Assembly: GCF_017592335.1 (NCBI RefSeq)
Contig: NZ_JACNMP010000002.1
Span: 62,001-126,000, forward strand
Length of the DNA stretch: 64,000 nucleotides
Direction: 5' to 3'
Source: Pseudaestuariivita rosea
GTDB lineage: Bacteria; Pseudomonadota; Alphaproteobacteria; Rhodobacterales; Rhodobacteraceae
Below, one piece after another: positions 32,904-43,416 of the stretch. The translations under genes were made by a program, and so were the position numbers. The notes under the pieces were generated by a model. The model did not search any database, was not told the origin of the DNA, and worked only from the letters and a program-made list of their open reading frames with translations. Position 1 is the stretch's first letter. Each line of letters starts with the position of its first letter.

Positions 32904-35900
32904 TTACGCCGACATCTTTGTTTTGTCGCTGGACTCTTCGGTTTTTGTTGCCCGCGCAGACAGGCTGAAACTGCCGATTGCCTTTAGCAATGCATCGGAT
33001 TGCGCGTTCAGGGCCTGGCTTGCTGCGGTTGTTTCTTCGAACATGGCAACGTTGTTTTGCGTCACGGCGTCCAGTTCGTTGACCGATGTGTTGATATCGG
33101 ACAGCGCTGACGATTGTTCTTTCGCAGATTGCGCAATCTCGGACACGCGCTGGGACACTGTCAGGACATTATCGACGATCTTGTTCAGCGCATTGCCGGT
33201 GTCACCCACCAGTTCGACGCCCATCGACACATGCTGACTGCTTTCCGAGATCAACTGGTTGACCTGTTTTGCGGCCTCGGATGATCGCTGCGCCAGGGCG
33301 CGAACCTCGGATGCGACAACGGCAAAACCGCGGCCTTCTTCACCCGCACGGGCTGCCTCAACCCCGGCGTTCAGGGCCAGCAGGTTGGTCTGGAAGGCGA
33401 TATCATCGATAACATCCACGATTTTCGAGATTTTCTGAGATGAACTGGAAATCTGATCCATCGCAACAACAGCCTGTTCAACCACCTGTCCGCTGGTTTC
33501 GGCGTTCTGCTTGGCCTGCGTGGCGATAAGGTTGGCCTGATCCGCACTGTCGGCGGCCGATCTGACGCTGGACGTCAGCTGGTCCAAAGCCGAGGCTGTC
33601 TGTTCAAGGGTTGAGGCCTGTTTTTCAGTCCGAACCGACAGATCTTCGGCGGCTTTGCTGATTTCGCTGGCTTCACTCTGCACAGTATGCGCGTTTTCAA
33701 AGACCTGGACCAGAACGCTTTCCAGATGCTGCGCGGCATCGTTAAAGTTCTGGCGCAGCTCTTCATACTCATCGGTAAACGCCTGTTCGATACGTGCCTG
33801 CACGTCGCCTTCGGACAATGCCTGCAGACCAAAGCGCAGGGCGTTGACCACTGTCGTCTGTGCGCCCACCATCGCTTCACGTTCCTGATCGGCACGTTCA
33901 AGATCCACGCGGGCCTGAGTAATGTCCGACCCGATAAACAGGAACAGACGCGGCTTGCCATCGCTGTCCAGAACGGGGCTGAAGCTGCCCTCGATCCACG
34001 CGATGTCGCCGTTGGTCCGGGCCATCTTAAAGCTGCCCTTGACGGTCAAACCCTTGGAAAGCTGGGAAATCAGATCACCATTAGCGACGGCATGCGCGAC
34101 TTTTTGATCCATGAACTGATCAATATGCTGATCAATCAACTCATCTGACGATCCGGCAAGGACGGCGACCAGATTTTCATTGGCCTGCATAATGACACCA
34201 TCGGGTGCGACCTGGGCGGTCAGAAGATCACTATTAATCGTATCCAGCAGGGCGCGGCGCATTTTTTCTTCTGTGATATCTTCCAACTGGATCACGCTGC
34301 CTGAATAGTTGCCAGCGTCATCTGTGATGGCGTTTATAGACAGAATAATGCGCCGTTTGCCGACCTTTAGTTCGCCTTGCCACGGCAACTGACCGGGATT
34401 TTCAAGCAAATCCTCGGTCACAGCGCAGCTTGGGTGCAAGGCTGGCAAAGGTTGATCCACCAGCGCATCGGGTGCAAATTCCGGGTTTTCAACCAAGAAG
34501 ACATCCTGGTTTTTTGTCAGCAGCTTGACACAGGCATCATTCGCATAGCTGATCCGCTTATCCAAGCCCACGATCATCATGGCTGCCTCGGATCCAGCCA
34601 GGGCTGCGCTGCGTTCCAGGTTTTGCTGTTGCAACGCCTCGGACGCGACCAATGCCTGGCGGAATTGTTCCAGCGAATTCGCAATACCGCCGATTTCATC
34701 TTTCTGACCTGTATAGGGTACATTTGTGTCCAGCGCACCGCCCGAGACATTCTTCATCGAGGCCGTGATCTTTTGCAGGGGGCGGCTGATGGCGCGGGAC
34801 GCAAAGATCGCGACGGTCAGACAAAATGCCATCAAAACAGCGACCTGAGCGGCCAGGTTCAGGAAGAAATCATAGACCGGGGCATAGACATCTGCCAGCG
34901 CCTTTTCCGCAACCAGCGTCCATTCGGCGCCCAGAACATCAATTGTGGTCACGGCCGATATGGCAGTATCACCGCCCGACCCGATCCCCTGTGCCGCACC
35001 AGTTTCGCTTTCTTTCGCCAGGCGAAGGGCCTCTGTATCCAGTCCGTCACGAAGGATTGCACCGTTTTCCAGATGTGCAACGGGCGTTCGAAACGTTCCA
35101 TCACCGCCCAGTAGATAAAAGCGTGTAGTTTCGGTGCGGTTGTTTTCTGAATTTACGACTTTTTCCAACTGATTGATCGGCATCTGAAAGACCAGCACAC
35201 CGATCATCGTACCGCGTTCGTTGATCAACGCTTTTCCCACAAATCCGGCAGGTTGATCGGCTGACGGCCCATAGGGTGCAAAATCAGTGAAATTGGAATG
35301 AAGCTGGTCGTCCTTGTTATCAACAGCCGCCTGAAAGGCCTGCGCCAGACCGCTGTCTTTCCAAGGACCTGTCAGGATGTTGGTCGAAAAATCGTTTTCC
35401 TTATATACGGTATACACAACGTTTCCGCGCGTATCGATCAGGAAGACGTCATAATAGCCCTCGGATTCCAGCAGGTTGCGAAAATAGCTGTGATACTGAC
35501 TGTGAACCCCGGAATAGGATGACCCGTCTTTGGGATCATCCACCATATGACGTTCACCAACAGGCATGGGACTGTTGGCAACATAGACATCCTGCAACGC
35601 CTGCGCGCCCATATCGGTTTCGGCACGGCGATACGCAAAGTTAAAGGCCTGCATCGCGCGGTGGACCGTGTTGATCTTGGACTGTCGGACAAGACTTTTT
35701 GAGATATTTTCCGCCCAGTACGAAATTTCGCCCCCGCGTAGTTCAGCCGCTTTGAGCAGATTATACTCCATCTGTGCCTTGGCCGAGTTGCGCATCTCGT
35801 TCAGAACCAGCCAGCCGGTCACGCCGACCGCTACGAACAGCAGTGCGACCATCAGCATCGGTAACTTGAAGGTAAGCGGCAGGTTTCTAATAAAGCTCAT

Positions 35901-35906
35901 ATGCAT
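32904..35906 (-). CDS. Methyl-accepting chemotaxis protein with Cache and two PAS domains
   Basis: A 1000-residue transmembrane chemoreceptor. TM1 is near residues 14-36, followed by a large periplasmic dCache-like sensor (about 40-340, with [13 protein letters not shown]-like strands and [20 protein letters not shown]). TM2 is near 345-365 and HAMP around 365-420 ([17 protein letters not shown]). Two cytosolic PAS domains (about 440-550, [12 protein letters not shown]; about 560-680) precede the signalling coiled coil with the conserved hairpin [24 protein letters not shown]-type tip near 829-852. It would signal to CheA through CheW. A second ATG two codons in is an equally good start. No other che genes are in the window. 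Confidence 0.93.
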   Translation of the reverse strand: MHMSFIRNLPLTFKLPMLMVALLFVAVGVTGWLVLNEMRNSAKAQMEYNLLKAAELRGGEISYWAENISKSLVRQSKINTVHRAMQAFNFAYRRAETDMGAQALQDVYVANSPMPVGERHMVDDPKDGSSYSGVHSQYHSYFRNLLESEGYYDVFLIDTRGNVVYTVYKENDFSTNILTGPWKDSGLAQAFQAAVDNKDDQLHSNFTDFAPYGPSADQPAGFVGKALINERGTMIGVLVFQMPINQLEKVVNSENNRTETTRFYLLGGDGTFRTPVAHLENGAILRDGLDTEALRLAKESETGAAQGIGSGGDTAISAVTTIDVLGAEWTLVAEKALADVYAPVYDFFLNLAAQVAVLMAFCLTVAIFASRAISRPLQKITASMKNVSGGALDTNVPYTGQKDEIGGIANSLEQFRQALVASEALQQQNLERSAALAGSEAAMMIVGLDKRISYANDACVKLLTKNQDVFLVENPEFAPDALVDQPLPALHPSCAVTEDLLENPGQLPWQGELKVGKRRIILSINAITDDAGNYSGSVIQLEDITEEKMRRALLDTINSDLLTAQVAPDGVIMQANENLVAVLAGSSDELIDQHIDQFMDQKVAHAVANGDLISQLSKGLTVKGSFKMARTNGDIAWIEGSFSPVLDSDGKPRLFLFIGSDITQARVDLERADQEREAMVGAQTTVVNALRFGLQALSEGDVQARIEQAFTDEYEELRQNFNDAAQHLESVLVQVFENAHTVQSEASEISKAAEDLSVRTEKQASTLEQTASALDQLTSSVRSAADSADQANLIATQAKQNAETSGQVVEQAVVAMDQISSSSQKISKIVDVIDDIAFQTNLLALNAGVEAARAGEEGRGFAVVASEVRALAQRSSEAAKQVNQLISESSQHVSMGVELVGDTGNALNKIVDNVLTVSQRVSEIAQSAKEQSSALSDINTSVNELDAVTQNNVAMFEETTAASQALNAQSDALLKAIGSFSLSARATKTEESSDKTKMSA

Positions 35907-36081
35907 TTGTCCCAGTTCAACGGTTGCAGTACACGCCGGGTCCGGTCATCAATAGAAAAACAGCGCGATATCACCCGTGGTTGTATGGGGACTGAGTCGT
36001 TAAAAACCGGTTATAATCGGCATTTTAACGAAATCAGGGCCGCCAGTCCGGGCACAACGGGATAATTTTCGAAAGGGGGAT

Positions 36082-36915
36082 GTGGTGGAAAAACAGTCTG
36101 AAAACAGATGCTTCGATGGTATTCAGGGGGTCTATTCCCATCAATCGGACACGTGTCAGTGCCCCATGACCTTCGGGCTTTTCCTGCCAGAAGAGGCACG
36201 TGATTATGCTGTGCCGGTGCTGTGGTATCTGTCGGGTCTGACCTGCACCCACGCCAATGCGATGGAAAAATCCGGCGCGCAGCAGTGGGCTGCCGAACAT
36301 GGCATTGCTGTGGTTTTCCCCGATACCTCGCCCCGTGGGGATGGGGTGGCCGATGATGCGGCCTATGATTTGGGTCAGGGGGCGGGGTTCTATGTCAACG
36401 CCACTCAAGACCCCTGGGCGCCGCATTTTAGGATGTGGGATTACATCTGTGATGAGCTGCCCGCGTTGCTGACAGACCATTTCGCCATTGATCCCGACAG
36501 GCAGGCCATCACCGGTCATTCCATGGGCGGGCACGGTGCGCTGACCATCGGGATGACCCATGCGGACCGGTTCAAAAGTATCTCAGCCTTCGCGCCCATC
36601 GCGCATCCCACCATGTCGGATTGGGGTATCAAGCAGCTTGGCGCCTATCTGGGTGACGATCAGGCCGCCTGGGCCCGTCACGACGCGACACTTCTGATGC
36701 GCGACCATGGCTTTGACGGCCCCATCCTGATCGATCAGGGCGACAGCGATCAGTTCCTTGACCTGCTCAAGCCCGAGGCGCTGGCCCACGCCATCGCCGA
36801 ACGCCGACAACCGGCGGTGCTGCGGATGCAAAAGGGCTATGATCACAGCTACTATTTCGTGTCGAGTTTCATGGAAGATCACATAGCTTTCCATGCACAG
36901 GCGCTTTACGCGTGA
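36082..36915 (+). CDS. fghA: S-formylglutathione hydrolase
   Basis: The 277-residue esterase-D-type alpha/beta hydrolase releases formate from S-formylglutathione, the second step of glutathione-dependent formaldehyde oxidation. Motifs: [20 protein letters not shown] (oxyanion region), PDTSPRGD, the nucleophile elbow GHSMGGHGA, and the late DQGDSDQFL and [11 protein letters not shown] carrying catalytic Asp and His. It starts with GTG after GAAAGGGG. It heads a four-gene operon (DUF188, HAD, ornithine-cyclodeaminase-like) with 4-, 4- and 1-nt overlaps. The partner formaldehyde dehydrogenase gene is not in this window. Confidence 0.95.
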   Translation: MVEKQSENRCFDGIQGVYSHQSDTCQCPMTFGLFLPEEARDYAVPVLWYLSGLTCTHANAMEKSGAQQWAAEHGIAVVFPDTSPRGDGVADDAAYDLGQGAGFYVNATQDPWAPHFRMWDYICDELPALLTDHFAIDPDRQAITGHSMGGHGALTIGMTHADRFKSISAFAPIAHPTMSDWGIKQLGAYLGDDQAAWARHDATLLMRDHGFDGPILIDQGDSDQFLDLLKPEALAHAIAERRQPAVLRMQKGYDHSYYFVSSFMEDHIAFHAQALYA

Positions 36916-37364
36916 TCTATGTCGACGCCGATGCCTGCCCGGTCAAACCCGAGGCTGAACGCGTGGCCACACGCCACAAACTGACGCTGTATATCGTCAG
37001 CAACGGTGGGCTGCGGCCGTCGGCCAATCCGCTGGTGGAAATGGTTGTTGTCCCCGATGGCCCCGATGTGGCCGATCAGTGGATTGCCGAACGCGCGGGG
37101 CCGGGGGATGTAGTGATCACCGGTGATATCCCCCTGGCTGCGAAATGCATCAATGCCGGCGCCCGCGTCGTGCGTCATAATGGCGAAATCTTCACACCTG
37201 CCAACATCGGTCAGCAACTGGCCATGCGTGATCTGATGACGGATATCCGTGCAGCCGATCCCTTTCGCCAGGGCAGCGGCAAGGGGTTTACAAAGGCGGA
37301 CCGGTCCCGCTTTCTGGATGCATTGGAACGAGAGGTGCAGCGGGCAAAAAGGGACGTGGCATGA
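36912..37364 (+). CDS. YaiI/YqxD (DUF188) family protein
   Basis: A 150-residue protein with the family opening [18 protein letters not shown] and the acidic PIN-like residues, then [20 protein letters not shown] and [19 protein letters not shown]. The fold is PIN-like, so nuclease activity has been suggested for the family, but the function is not established. The GTG start overlaps fghA by 4 nt, and its stop overlaps the HAD gene by 4 nt. Confidence 0.93.
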   Translation: MIYVDADACPVKPEAERVATRHKLTLYIVSNGGLRPSANPLVEMVVVPDGPDVADQWIAERAGPGDVVITGDIPLAAKCINAGARVVRHNGEIFTPANIGQQLAMRDLMTDIRAADPFRQGSGKGFTKADRSRFLDALEREVQRAKRDVA

Positions 37365-37981
37365 CAGTTGAGGCGGTGATTTTCGACATTGGCAACGTGC
37401 TGATCGAATGGCAGCCCGAGCGGTTTTATGACGGCCGGATCGGTCAGGCGCGCCGCAAACAGATGTTTGAGGCCATCGATCTGCATGACATGAACGATCA
37501 GGTCGACCGCGGCGCGCCGTTTCGCGACACGATCTATGCGACGGCCGATCACTACCCCGAATGGGGCGATGAAATCCGCATGTGGTACGATCATTGGATC
37601 GAAATGGCGACACCCCGGATTGACCATTCTGTGCGATTGCTGCGGGCGCTGCGGGCCAGGGGGGTGCCGGTCTTTGCGCTGACAAATTTCGGGATCGAAA
37701 GCTTTGCCTATGCCGAAACGCAATACCCCCTGCTGATTGAATTCGACCGACGCTATATCTCGGGGCATATGAAGACGGTGAAGCCGGAACCGCAGATTTA
37801 CCAGATGGTTGAGCAGGATTGTGGCCTGTCACCGGACCGCCTGCTGTTCACGGATGACCGGCTTGAGAATATCCAAATGGCCGAGGCGCGCGGCTGGCAG
37901 GTGCATCATTTTCAGGGGTCCCAAGGCTGGGCCGATCGGCTGCAGCAGGCTGGTTTGTTAACTGAAAGCGAGGCTGCGTGA
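37361..37981 (+). CDS. HAD-like hydrolase
   Basis: The 206-residue product has HAD motifs: nucleophile Asp in [12 protein letters not shown] (motif I), FALTNFG (motif II), [10 protein letters not shown] (motif III Lys) and [10 protein letters not shown] (motif IV). The cap is a small helical insertion. It resembles YihX/epoxide-hydrolase-like phosphatases (alpha-D-glucose-1-phosphate phosphatase group). The substrate cannot be told. It is translationally coupled to both neighbours. Confidence 0.88.
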   Translation: MTVEAVIFDIGNVLIEWQPERFYDGRIGQARRKQMFEAIDLHDMNDQVDRGAPFRDTIYATADHYPEWGDEIRMWYDHWIEMATPRIDHSVRLLRALRARGVPVFALTNFGIESFAYAETQYPLLIEFDRRYISGHMKTVKPEPQIYQMVEQDCGLSPDRLLFTDDRLENIQMAEARGWQVHHFQGSQGWADRLQQAGLLTESEAA

Positions 37982-38889
37982 TGGTTCAGATTATCCCGGC
38001 CCAGGCCGAGGCGCATCTCGACTGGCTTGAGCTGACCGATGCCCTGGCCGCGGGTCACGACCTGCCCAAGGCTCAGATTGGCGACACGTTCCTTTATCGC
38101 GACCCCGACACCATGCTGTCCCGTGCCGCCTGGATCGACGGATTGGGCGCGGCGGTTAAGACAGCCACCGCTTTTCCCGGCAACCCGGGCCGCGGCGCGC
38201 CGCTGGTCAACGGGGCGGTCAGCATTTTTTCCGATACAGATGGCACATTGGAATGCCTGGTGGATTTTCATCTGGTGACCAAATGGAAAACCGCCGGTGA
38301 CAGCCTGCTGGCCGCGCGCAGATTGGCGCGGCCTGACAGTCAGGTGATCCTGATCGTGGGCGCCGGTACGGTGGGGCACAGTCTGCGACAGGCTTACGGT
38401 GCCGCTTTCCCCAACGCCCGGTTTCTGGTCTGGAACCGGACTGCCGCAGCGGCCGACCGCTTTGCCAGCCAGTATGAAAACACCAAAGCCGCGCCCGATA
38501 TGGAACAGGCCGTGCGCCAGGCTGATATCGTGACCTCGGCCACGATGACGACCGAACCGCTGATCCGCGGGGATTGGTTGCAACCGGGCCAGCACATCGA
38601 CCTGATCGGCGCCTACCGCAGTGACATGCGCGAGGCCGACGACACCGCCCTGAACCGCGCGCGCATTTTCGTCGACAGTTTTGACACGACGCTTGATCAT
38701 ATAGGCGAGCTGAAAATCCCACTCGCCTCAGGCGCCATCACGCGCGATGATGTCTTGGCCGATTATTACGATCTTGGTGCGTTTCAGCGGCAGTCCGACG
38801 ATCAGATCACCCTGTTCAAAAACGGCGGCGGCGCACATCTGGATTTGATGACCAGCCGGTATATTCAGCGGGTTTGGGCTGAGCATTGA
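37981..38889 (+). CDS. Ornithine cyclodeaminase / mu-crystallin family protein
   Basis: A 302-residue NAD(P)-dependent enzyme. Family landmarks: KAQIGDTFLYRDPDTMLSRA, FSDTDGTLECLVDFHLVTKW, and the Rossmann loop ILIVGAGTVGHSLRQAYG. The tail has QHIDLIGAYRSDMREADD and the usual GELKIPLASGAI. Members include ornithine cyclodeaminase, ketimine reductases and alanine or lysine dehydrogenases, so the exact reaction is open. It is the last gene of the fghA operon; two hairpins follow its stop. Confidence 0.9.
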   Translation: MVQIIPAQAEAHLDWLELTDALAAGHDLPKAQIGDTFLYRDPDTMLSRAAWIDGLGAAVKTATAFPGNPGRGAPLVNGAVSIFSDTDGTLECLVDFHLVTKWKTAGDSLLAARRLARPDSQVILIVGAGTVGHSLRQAYGAAFPNARFLVWNRTAAAADRFASQYENTKAAPDMEQAVRQADIVTSATMTTEPLIRGDWLQPGQHIDLIGAYRSDMREADDTALNRARIFVDSFDTTLDHIGELKIPLASGAITRDDVLADYYDLGAFQRQSDDQITLFKNGGGAHLDLMTSRYIQRVWAEH

Positions 38890-38900
38890 ATGGAAGTCTT

Positions 38901-38949
38901 TGCCCGGTGAGCACCACCGGGCAGCGCCCGACCCGCCCCCCAGGGCGGG
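38901..38949. terminator. Two consecutive hairpins between convergent genes
   Basis: A perfect 9-bp stem TGCCCGGTG/CACCGGGCA (38901-38909, 38915-38923) is followed by a 7-bp stem CCCGCCC/GGGCGGG (38932-38938, 38943-38949). They separate the cyclodeaminase-like gene from gph. There is no T-run, so termination may be factor-assisted or the hairpins may protect the 3' ends. Confidence 0.5.
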
Positions 38950-38998
38950 CGCTTTCAGCACCCACCCTCGGGCCGGTCGCTGCCCTATGTCTCTATTT

Positions 38999-39661
38999 TC
39001 AGGCTATCAATTCTTTAACAACACCCACCAAGTCCCGATAATCATGCAGCAGCGCTTCGGGTTGCAACGCTTTAACACCATCCCCGTCCGGCCCGAAAGT
39101 CACCAGAACCGAGGGTACGCCGGCTGCGCGCGCTGTTTCGCGGTCTGTCACCGTGTCGCCGATCAGACAGGATTGCGCTACAACACCGCCCGCGCGCTCA
39201 ACCGCGGCAACATAGGGTGCTGGGTCCGGTTTGCGTACGGGCAATGTGTCGGCCCCGATCATCGACCCGAAGGCATCGCGCACGCCCAGACGGCGTAGCA
39301 ATTCCTCGGCCAGGCCTTCGGGCTTGTTCGTGCAAATCCCCACTGCATACCCATCGGTCTTCAACGCCTCAACCGCGTCCATCGCGCCAGGATACAGCAC
39401 CGTATGCACGTCGATATTTTCGCCATAGCTTTGCAACAACCGCGGATATTGGCGGTCGATCTCATCCACACCAAAGCCCTCGACGCGCGAAAACCCCAAT
39501 GTCAGCATGGCACGCCCGCCGCGAAAGGCGGTCGATGCATCTGCCACCGGGTCCAGCACATCGCCCAGGCCAAGCCCGCGAAAACAGCTGTTCGCGGCCT
39601 CAATCAGATCGCGAGACGTATCGGCCAGTGTGCCGTCCAGATCGAAAATAACTGTGCGCAT
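38999..39661 (-). CDS. gph: Phosphoglycolate phosphatase
   Basis: A 220-residue HAD phosphatase with a helical cap. Motifs: IFDLDGTLADTSRDLIEAAN (nucleophile Asp), GICTNKPEGLAEELL (motif II), RKPDPAPYVAAVE (motif III) and LIGDTVTDRETARAAG (motif IV). This pattern matches Gph, which removes 2-phosphoglycolate formed by DNA repair or oxygenase side reactions. The ATG at 39661 gives the family-standard MRTVIFDLDG start; the upstream ATG at 39691 is rejected. It diverges from glmU. Confidence 0.9.
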   Translation of the reverse strand: MRTVIFDLDGTLADTSRDLIEAANSCFRGLGLGDVLDPVADASTAFRGGRAMLTLGFSRVEGFGVDEIDRQYPRLLQSYGENIDVHTVLYPGAMDAVEALKTDGYAVGICTNKPEGLAEELLRRLGVRDAFGSMIGADTLPVRKPDPAPYVAAVERAGGVVAQSCLIGDTVTDRETARAAGVPSVLVTFGPDGDGVKALQPEALLHDYRDLVGVVKELIA

Positions 39662-39765
39662 GGGACCCCGTCTGTCATGCTTGGTAAACAACTGTGATGG
39701 CGCACCCCCTTGCGGGCGGCCCCCGAACCGATAGAACGGCGATGAGCAGAAGGAAAGAGGCCAAT

Positions 39766-41112
39766 ATGCCCACAGCCCTGATTATTCTGGCCGCCGGTCA
39801 AGGGACCCGGATGAATTCGGACCTGCCCAAGGTGTTGCACCAGATCGCCGGTGCGCCGCTGTTGGTGCACGCGATGAAGTCGGGCGCGTCGCTGGCGCCG
39901 GACCGCACGGTCGTTGTTGCGGGCCATGGCGCCGATCAGGTGAAAGCCGCGGCGCTGGATTGGGACGACAGGGTGCAAGTCGCCTTGCAGACCGAACAAC
40001 TGGGCACGGGCCACGCCGTGCTGCAGGCGCGGCAGGCGCTGTCAGGGTTCCAAGGCGATGTCATCGTGCTATACGGCGACACCCCCTTTATCGCGCCGGA
40101 AACCCTGGAAAAGATGATCGCCGCGCGGCAGCACCATGCGGTTGTCGTGCTGGGCTTTCAGGCTGCCGATCCGGGGCGCTACGGGCGGTTGGTGATGACC
40201 GGCGACGTGCTGGAAAAGATCGTTGAATATAAGGACGCAAGTGAAGCTGAGCGTGCCATCACCCTTTGCAATTCCGGCGTCGTTGCTGCGGATGCGCAGA
40301 CGTTGTTTGACCTGCTGGATGCCGTGTCAAACGACAATGCGGCGGGGGAATACTATCTGACCGATGTGCCCGGCATCGCCCGTGCACGCGGGCTGACGGC
40401 AACGGTGGTGACTTGTGATGAGGCCGAGACATTGGGCATCGACACCCGTGCAGCCCTGGCGCAGGCCGAGGGTATCTTTCAAACTCGCGCCCGCACAGAA
40501 GCCCTGGACAACGGCGTCACGTTGCAGGCGCCCGACACCGTGATCTTTGCCCATGACACAGTCATCGGCCGCGATACGGTGATTGAGCCTAATGTCGTCT
40601 TTGGCCCCGGTGTGACCGTTGAAAGCGGCGCGCGGGTCCGCGCGTTTTCACATCTTGAGGGCTGCCATATCTCGCGTGGGGCCATCGTCGGCCCCTATGC
40701 CCGCCTGCGCCCAGGTGCGGAACTGGCAGAAGACGTACGCATCGGGAATTTTGTCGAGGTCAAGAATGCAACGCTGGCCACGGGTGCCAAGGTCAACCAC
40801 CTGTCCTATATCGGCGATGCGACCATCGGGGCGGGCACCAACGTGGGCGCGGGCACGATCACCTGCAACTACGACGGCGTGATGAAGCATCACACGACCA
40901 TCGGTGAACGCGCCTTTATCGGGTCGAACACCATGCTGGTCGCCCCGGTCGAGATCGGGGATGAGGCGATGACCGCCAGCGGTTCGGTCATCACCGAAGA
41001 CGTGCCCGCCGGTGATCTGGCCGTGGCGCGCGAAAAACAAACCAACAAAACGGGGCTGGCGCGGCGGTTGATGGAAAAACTGCGCGTGATCAAGGCGAAG
41101 GGGCTGAACTGA
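39766..41112 (+). CDS. glmU: Bifunctional UDP-N-acetylglucosamine pyrophosphorylase / glucosamine-1-phosphate acetyltransferase
   Basis: The 448-residue enzyme makes UDP-GlcNAc in the last two steps. The N-terminal pyrophosphorylase has ILAAGQGTRMNSDLPKVLH, YGDTPFI and the C-terminal-half linker. A left-handed beta-helix acetyltransferase follows (hexapeptide-like repeats from about residue 255, e.g. VEPNVVFGPGVTVESGARVR), with the acetyl-CoA/active-site segment KVNHLSYIGDATIG and NYDGVMKHHT. The ATG at 39766 with GGAAAGAGG upstream is the homologous start. It overlaps glmS by 1 nt, so precursor synthesis is coupled. Confidence 0.97.
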   Translation: MPTALIILAAGQGTRMNSDLPKVLHQIAGAPLLVHAMKSGASLAPDRTVVVAGHGADQVKAAALDWDDRVQVALQTEQLGTGHAVLQARQALSGFQGDVIVLYGDTPFIAPETLEKMIAARQHHAVVVLGFQAADPGRYGRLVMTGDVLEKIVEYKDASEAERAITLCNSGVVAADAQTLFDLLDAVSNDNAAGEYYLTDVPGIARARGLTATVVTCDEAETLGIDTRAALAQAEGIFQTRARTEALDNGVTLQAPDTVIFAHDTVIGRDTVIEPNVVFGPGVTVESGARVRAFSHLEGCHISRGAIVGPYARLRPGAELAEDVRIGNFVEVKNATLATGAKVNHLSYIGDATIGAGTNVGAGTITCNYDGVMKHHTTIGERAFIGSNTMLVAPVEIGDEAMTASGSVITEDVPAGDLAVAREKQTNKTGLARRLMEKLRVIKAKGLN

Positions 41113-42923
41113 TGTGTGGTATCGTTGGCGTTCTGGGCACGCATGAGGTCGCGCCCATTATTCTTGAGGCGCTGAAGCGGCTGGAATACCGCGGCTATGA
41201 CAGCGCAGGTATTGCCACGGTAAACAGCGGCACGCTGGACCGCCGGCGTGCCTTGGGCAAGCTGATCAACCTGTCGGACCTGCTGGTCCATGACCCCCTG
41301 CCGGGGAAATCGGGCATCGGCCACACCCGTTGGGCCACGCATGGTGCGCCCTCGGTCGGGAATGCGCATCCGCACAAGGCGGGGCCGGTGGCCGTGGTGC
41401 ACAACGGTATCATCGAAAACTTCCGCGAACTTCGGGCCGAATTGGCGGATCACGGCATCGGTTTTGAGACCGAGACCGACACCGAAACCGTCGCCCTGCT
41501 GACCCATCATTATATGACCACCGGCCTTTCCCCGCAGGACGCCGCACTGAAAACCATCGACCGGCTGCACGGCGCCTTTGCGCTGTGTTTCCTGTTTGAT
41601 GGCCATGACGATCTGATGGTGGCCTCGCGCAAGGGGTCGCCCCTGGCGATCGGACATGGAGAGGGCGAGATGTTCGTGGGCTCAGACGCGCTGGCCCTGT
41701 CGCCCATGACCGATCGGATCACCTATCTTGAGGAAGGCGACAGCGCCGTTCTGACCCGCACCTCGGTTCAGATCCGCGATGCCAATGGTGCCCTGGCCAA
41801 TCGGCCCGTGAAAACCATCCAGATCGACACAGCCCAGATCGAAAAGGGCGGACATAAACACTTTATGGCCAAGGAAATCGCCGAACAGCCTGCGGTCATC
41901 GGCGACGCGCTGGCCCATCACATCCAGAATGGCCAGATTGCACTGCCCGAGGTTGACTTTACCGGCATCGACAGGCTGGTCATGGTCGCCTGCGGCACGG
42001 CGTTTTATGCCTGTCTGACTGCGAAATACTGGTTCGAACAGCTGGCGGGCATCCCGGTTGAGGTCGATATCGCGTCCGAATTCCGCTATCGCGAACCGCC
42101 CATCCCCGCAGGCACCGTGGCGCTGTTTGTCAGCCAGTCGGGCGAAACTGCTGACACCTTGGCCGCCTTGCGCTATTGCGAAGGGCGCGCCGACCGTATC
42201 CTGTCGGTGATCAACGTGCCTGAAAGTTCCATCGCGCGCGAAAGCGACGTGGCGCTGCCGATCCATGCGGGCACGGAAATCGGCGTCGCTTCGACCAAGG
42301 CGTTCACCTGCCAGCTGACGGTGCTGGTCCTGCTGGCCCTGAAAGCCGCACAGGATAAGGGCCGGATCGACGATGCGACGCTGCAGCGCCACCTGTCTGA
42401 CCTGCGCAACCTGCCGGGGCTGATGAACCAGGCGCTGACCCGCAATGGCGATATCGACGCCGTCGCCCGCCAACTGGCCGAGGCGACGGATATCCTGTTT
42501 CTGGGCCGTGGCCCGATGTACCCTATGGCCCTGGAAGGCGCGCTGAAGTTAAAGGAAATCAGTTATATCCACGCCGAGGGCTATGCCTCGGGCGAATTGA
42601 AACACGGGCCCATCGCGTTGGTCGATGAAAAGACCCCCATCGTCGTGATGGCCCCGCGCGACGCGCTGTTTGAGAAGACCGTGTCAAACATGCAAGAGGT
42701 CATGGCGCGCGGCGGTAAAGTGCTGCTGATCACCGACGCCAAGGGCGCCGAACAGGCGGGCGACGGCATGTGGCAAACGCTGATCATGCCCGAGGTTCCC
42801 GGCCTGCTGGCCCCGATCCTTTATGCGATCCCCGCGCAACTGCTGGCCTATCATACCGCCGTGGCCAAGGGTACGGATGTTGACCAACCGCGTAATCTGG
42901 CGAAATCTGTGACGGTGGAATAG
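41112..42923 (+). CDS. glmS: Glutamine-fructose-6-phosphate aminotransferase (isomerizing)
   Basis: The 603-residue enzyme makes glucosamine-6-phosphate, the entry to UDP-GlcNAc, peptidoglycan and LPS. The glutaminase domain starts with Cys as residue 2 (MCGIVGVLG) and contains GHTRWATHGAPS. The two SIS isomerase domains have SQSGETADTLAAL and GRGPMYPMALEGALKLKEIS, and the C-terminal PRNLAKSVTVE ends in the conserved fructose-6-P-binding tail. No glmS ribozyme precedes it. It directly follows glmU (TGATG). Confidence 0.98.
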   Translation: MCGIVGVLGTHEVAPIILEALKRLEYRGYDSAGIATVNSGTLDRRRALGKLINLSDLLVHDPLPGKSGIGHTRWATHGAPSVGNAHPHKAGPVAVVHNGIIENFRELRAELADHGIGFETETDTETVALLTHHYMTTGLSPQDAALKTIDRLHGAFALCFLFDGHDDLMVASRKGSPLAIGHGEGEMFVGSDALALSPMTDRITYLEEGDSAVLTRTSVQIRDANGALANRPVKTIQIDTAQIEKGGHKHFMAKEIAEQPAVIGDALAHHIQNGQIALPEVDFTGIDRLVMVACGTAFYACLTAKYWFEQLAGIPVEVDIASEFRYREPPIPAGTVALFVSQSGETADTLAALRYCEGRADRILSVINVPESSIARESDVALPIHAGTEIGVASTKAFTCQLTVLVLLALKAAQDKGRIDDATLQRHLSDLRNLPGLMNQALTRNGDIDAVARQLAEATDILFLGRGPMYPMALEGALKLKEISYIHAEGYASGELKHGPIALVDEKTPIVVMAPRDALFEKTVSNMQEVMARGGKVLLITDAKGAEQAGDGMWQTLIMPEVPGLLAPILYAIPAQLLAYHTAVAKGTDVDQPRNLAKSVTVE

Positions 42924-42951
42924 TCGCTTTATTTGACAACGGATTGATCAG

Positions 42952-43416
42952 ATGACCGAAAACACAGCGCGTTGGTTGATACTGGGCGTTCTTGCTTCTC
43001 TTGGACTGATTTTTATAGGGGTAGGGGGTGTTTTCCTTTATAAACAGTACCTGTTCATGTCTGGTGCCCAAAAAGTCGAGGCCGTCGTCATTCATTTGGA
43101 TATTAACAATAGTGGCGACAATCCAACGTATCGCCCCACTGTGCGTTATGTTGATAATGCAGGCGATACCCGCGAAGCGGCATCGCAACTGTTTTCGAAC
43201 TTTTACGACTACGAAATCGGCGAAACAATTGAAGTTTTCCACAACCATGACCGCGATGACCATATTCGCATTGACGGTTGGTTTTCGATCTGGGGGTTCG
43301 GATCGATTTTCTTTGGTGTTGGTCTTTTATCTCTGATGGTTGGCGGCATTGTGTTTGTTGTGATGACCATAGCTATGAAAAGAAGAAATCAGTACGATGG
43401 CGAAACAGTTCTCTGA
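42952..43416 (+). CDS. DUF3592 membrane protein
   Basis: The 154-residue product has one membrane helix near residues 7-33 and another near 117-143. Between them lies a beta-rich soluble part: VEAVVIHLDINNSG, YRPTVRYVDNAGDTREA and the charged EVFHNHDRDDHIRIDGWFS. This is the DUF3592 layout; function unknown. Composition is AT-richer than glmS upstream. It overlaps the next gene by 20 nt in another frame. Confidence 0.75.
   Translation: MTENTARWLILGVLASLGLIFIGVGGVFLYKQYLFMSGAQKVEAVVIHLDINNSGDNPTYRPTVRYVDNAGDTREAASQLFSNFYDYEIGETIEVFHNHDRDDHIRIDGWFSIWGFGSIFFGVGLLSLMVGGIVFVVMTIAMKRRNQYDGETVL

Noticed and set aside
40900-41111. Possible glmS ribozyme or riboswitch before glmS
   Set aside because: The region is coding sequence of glmU, which overlaps glmS by 1 nt; there is no leader to hold a ribozyme.
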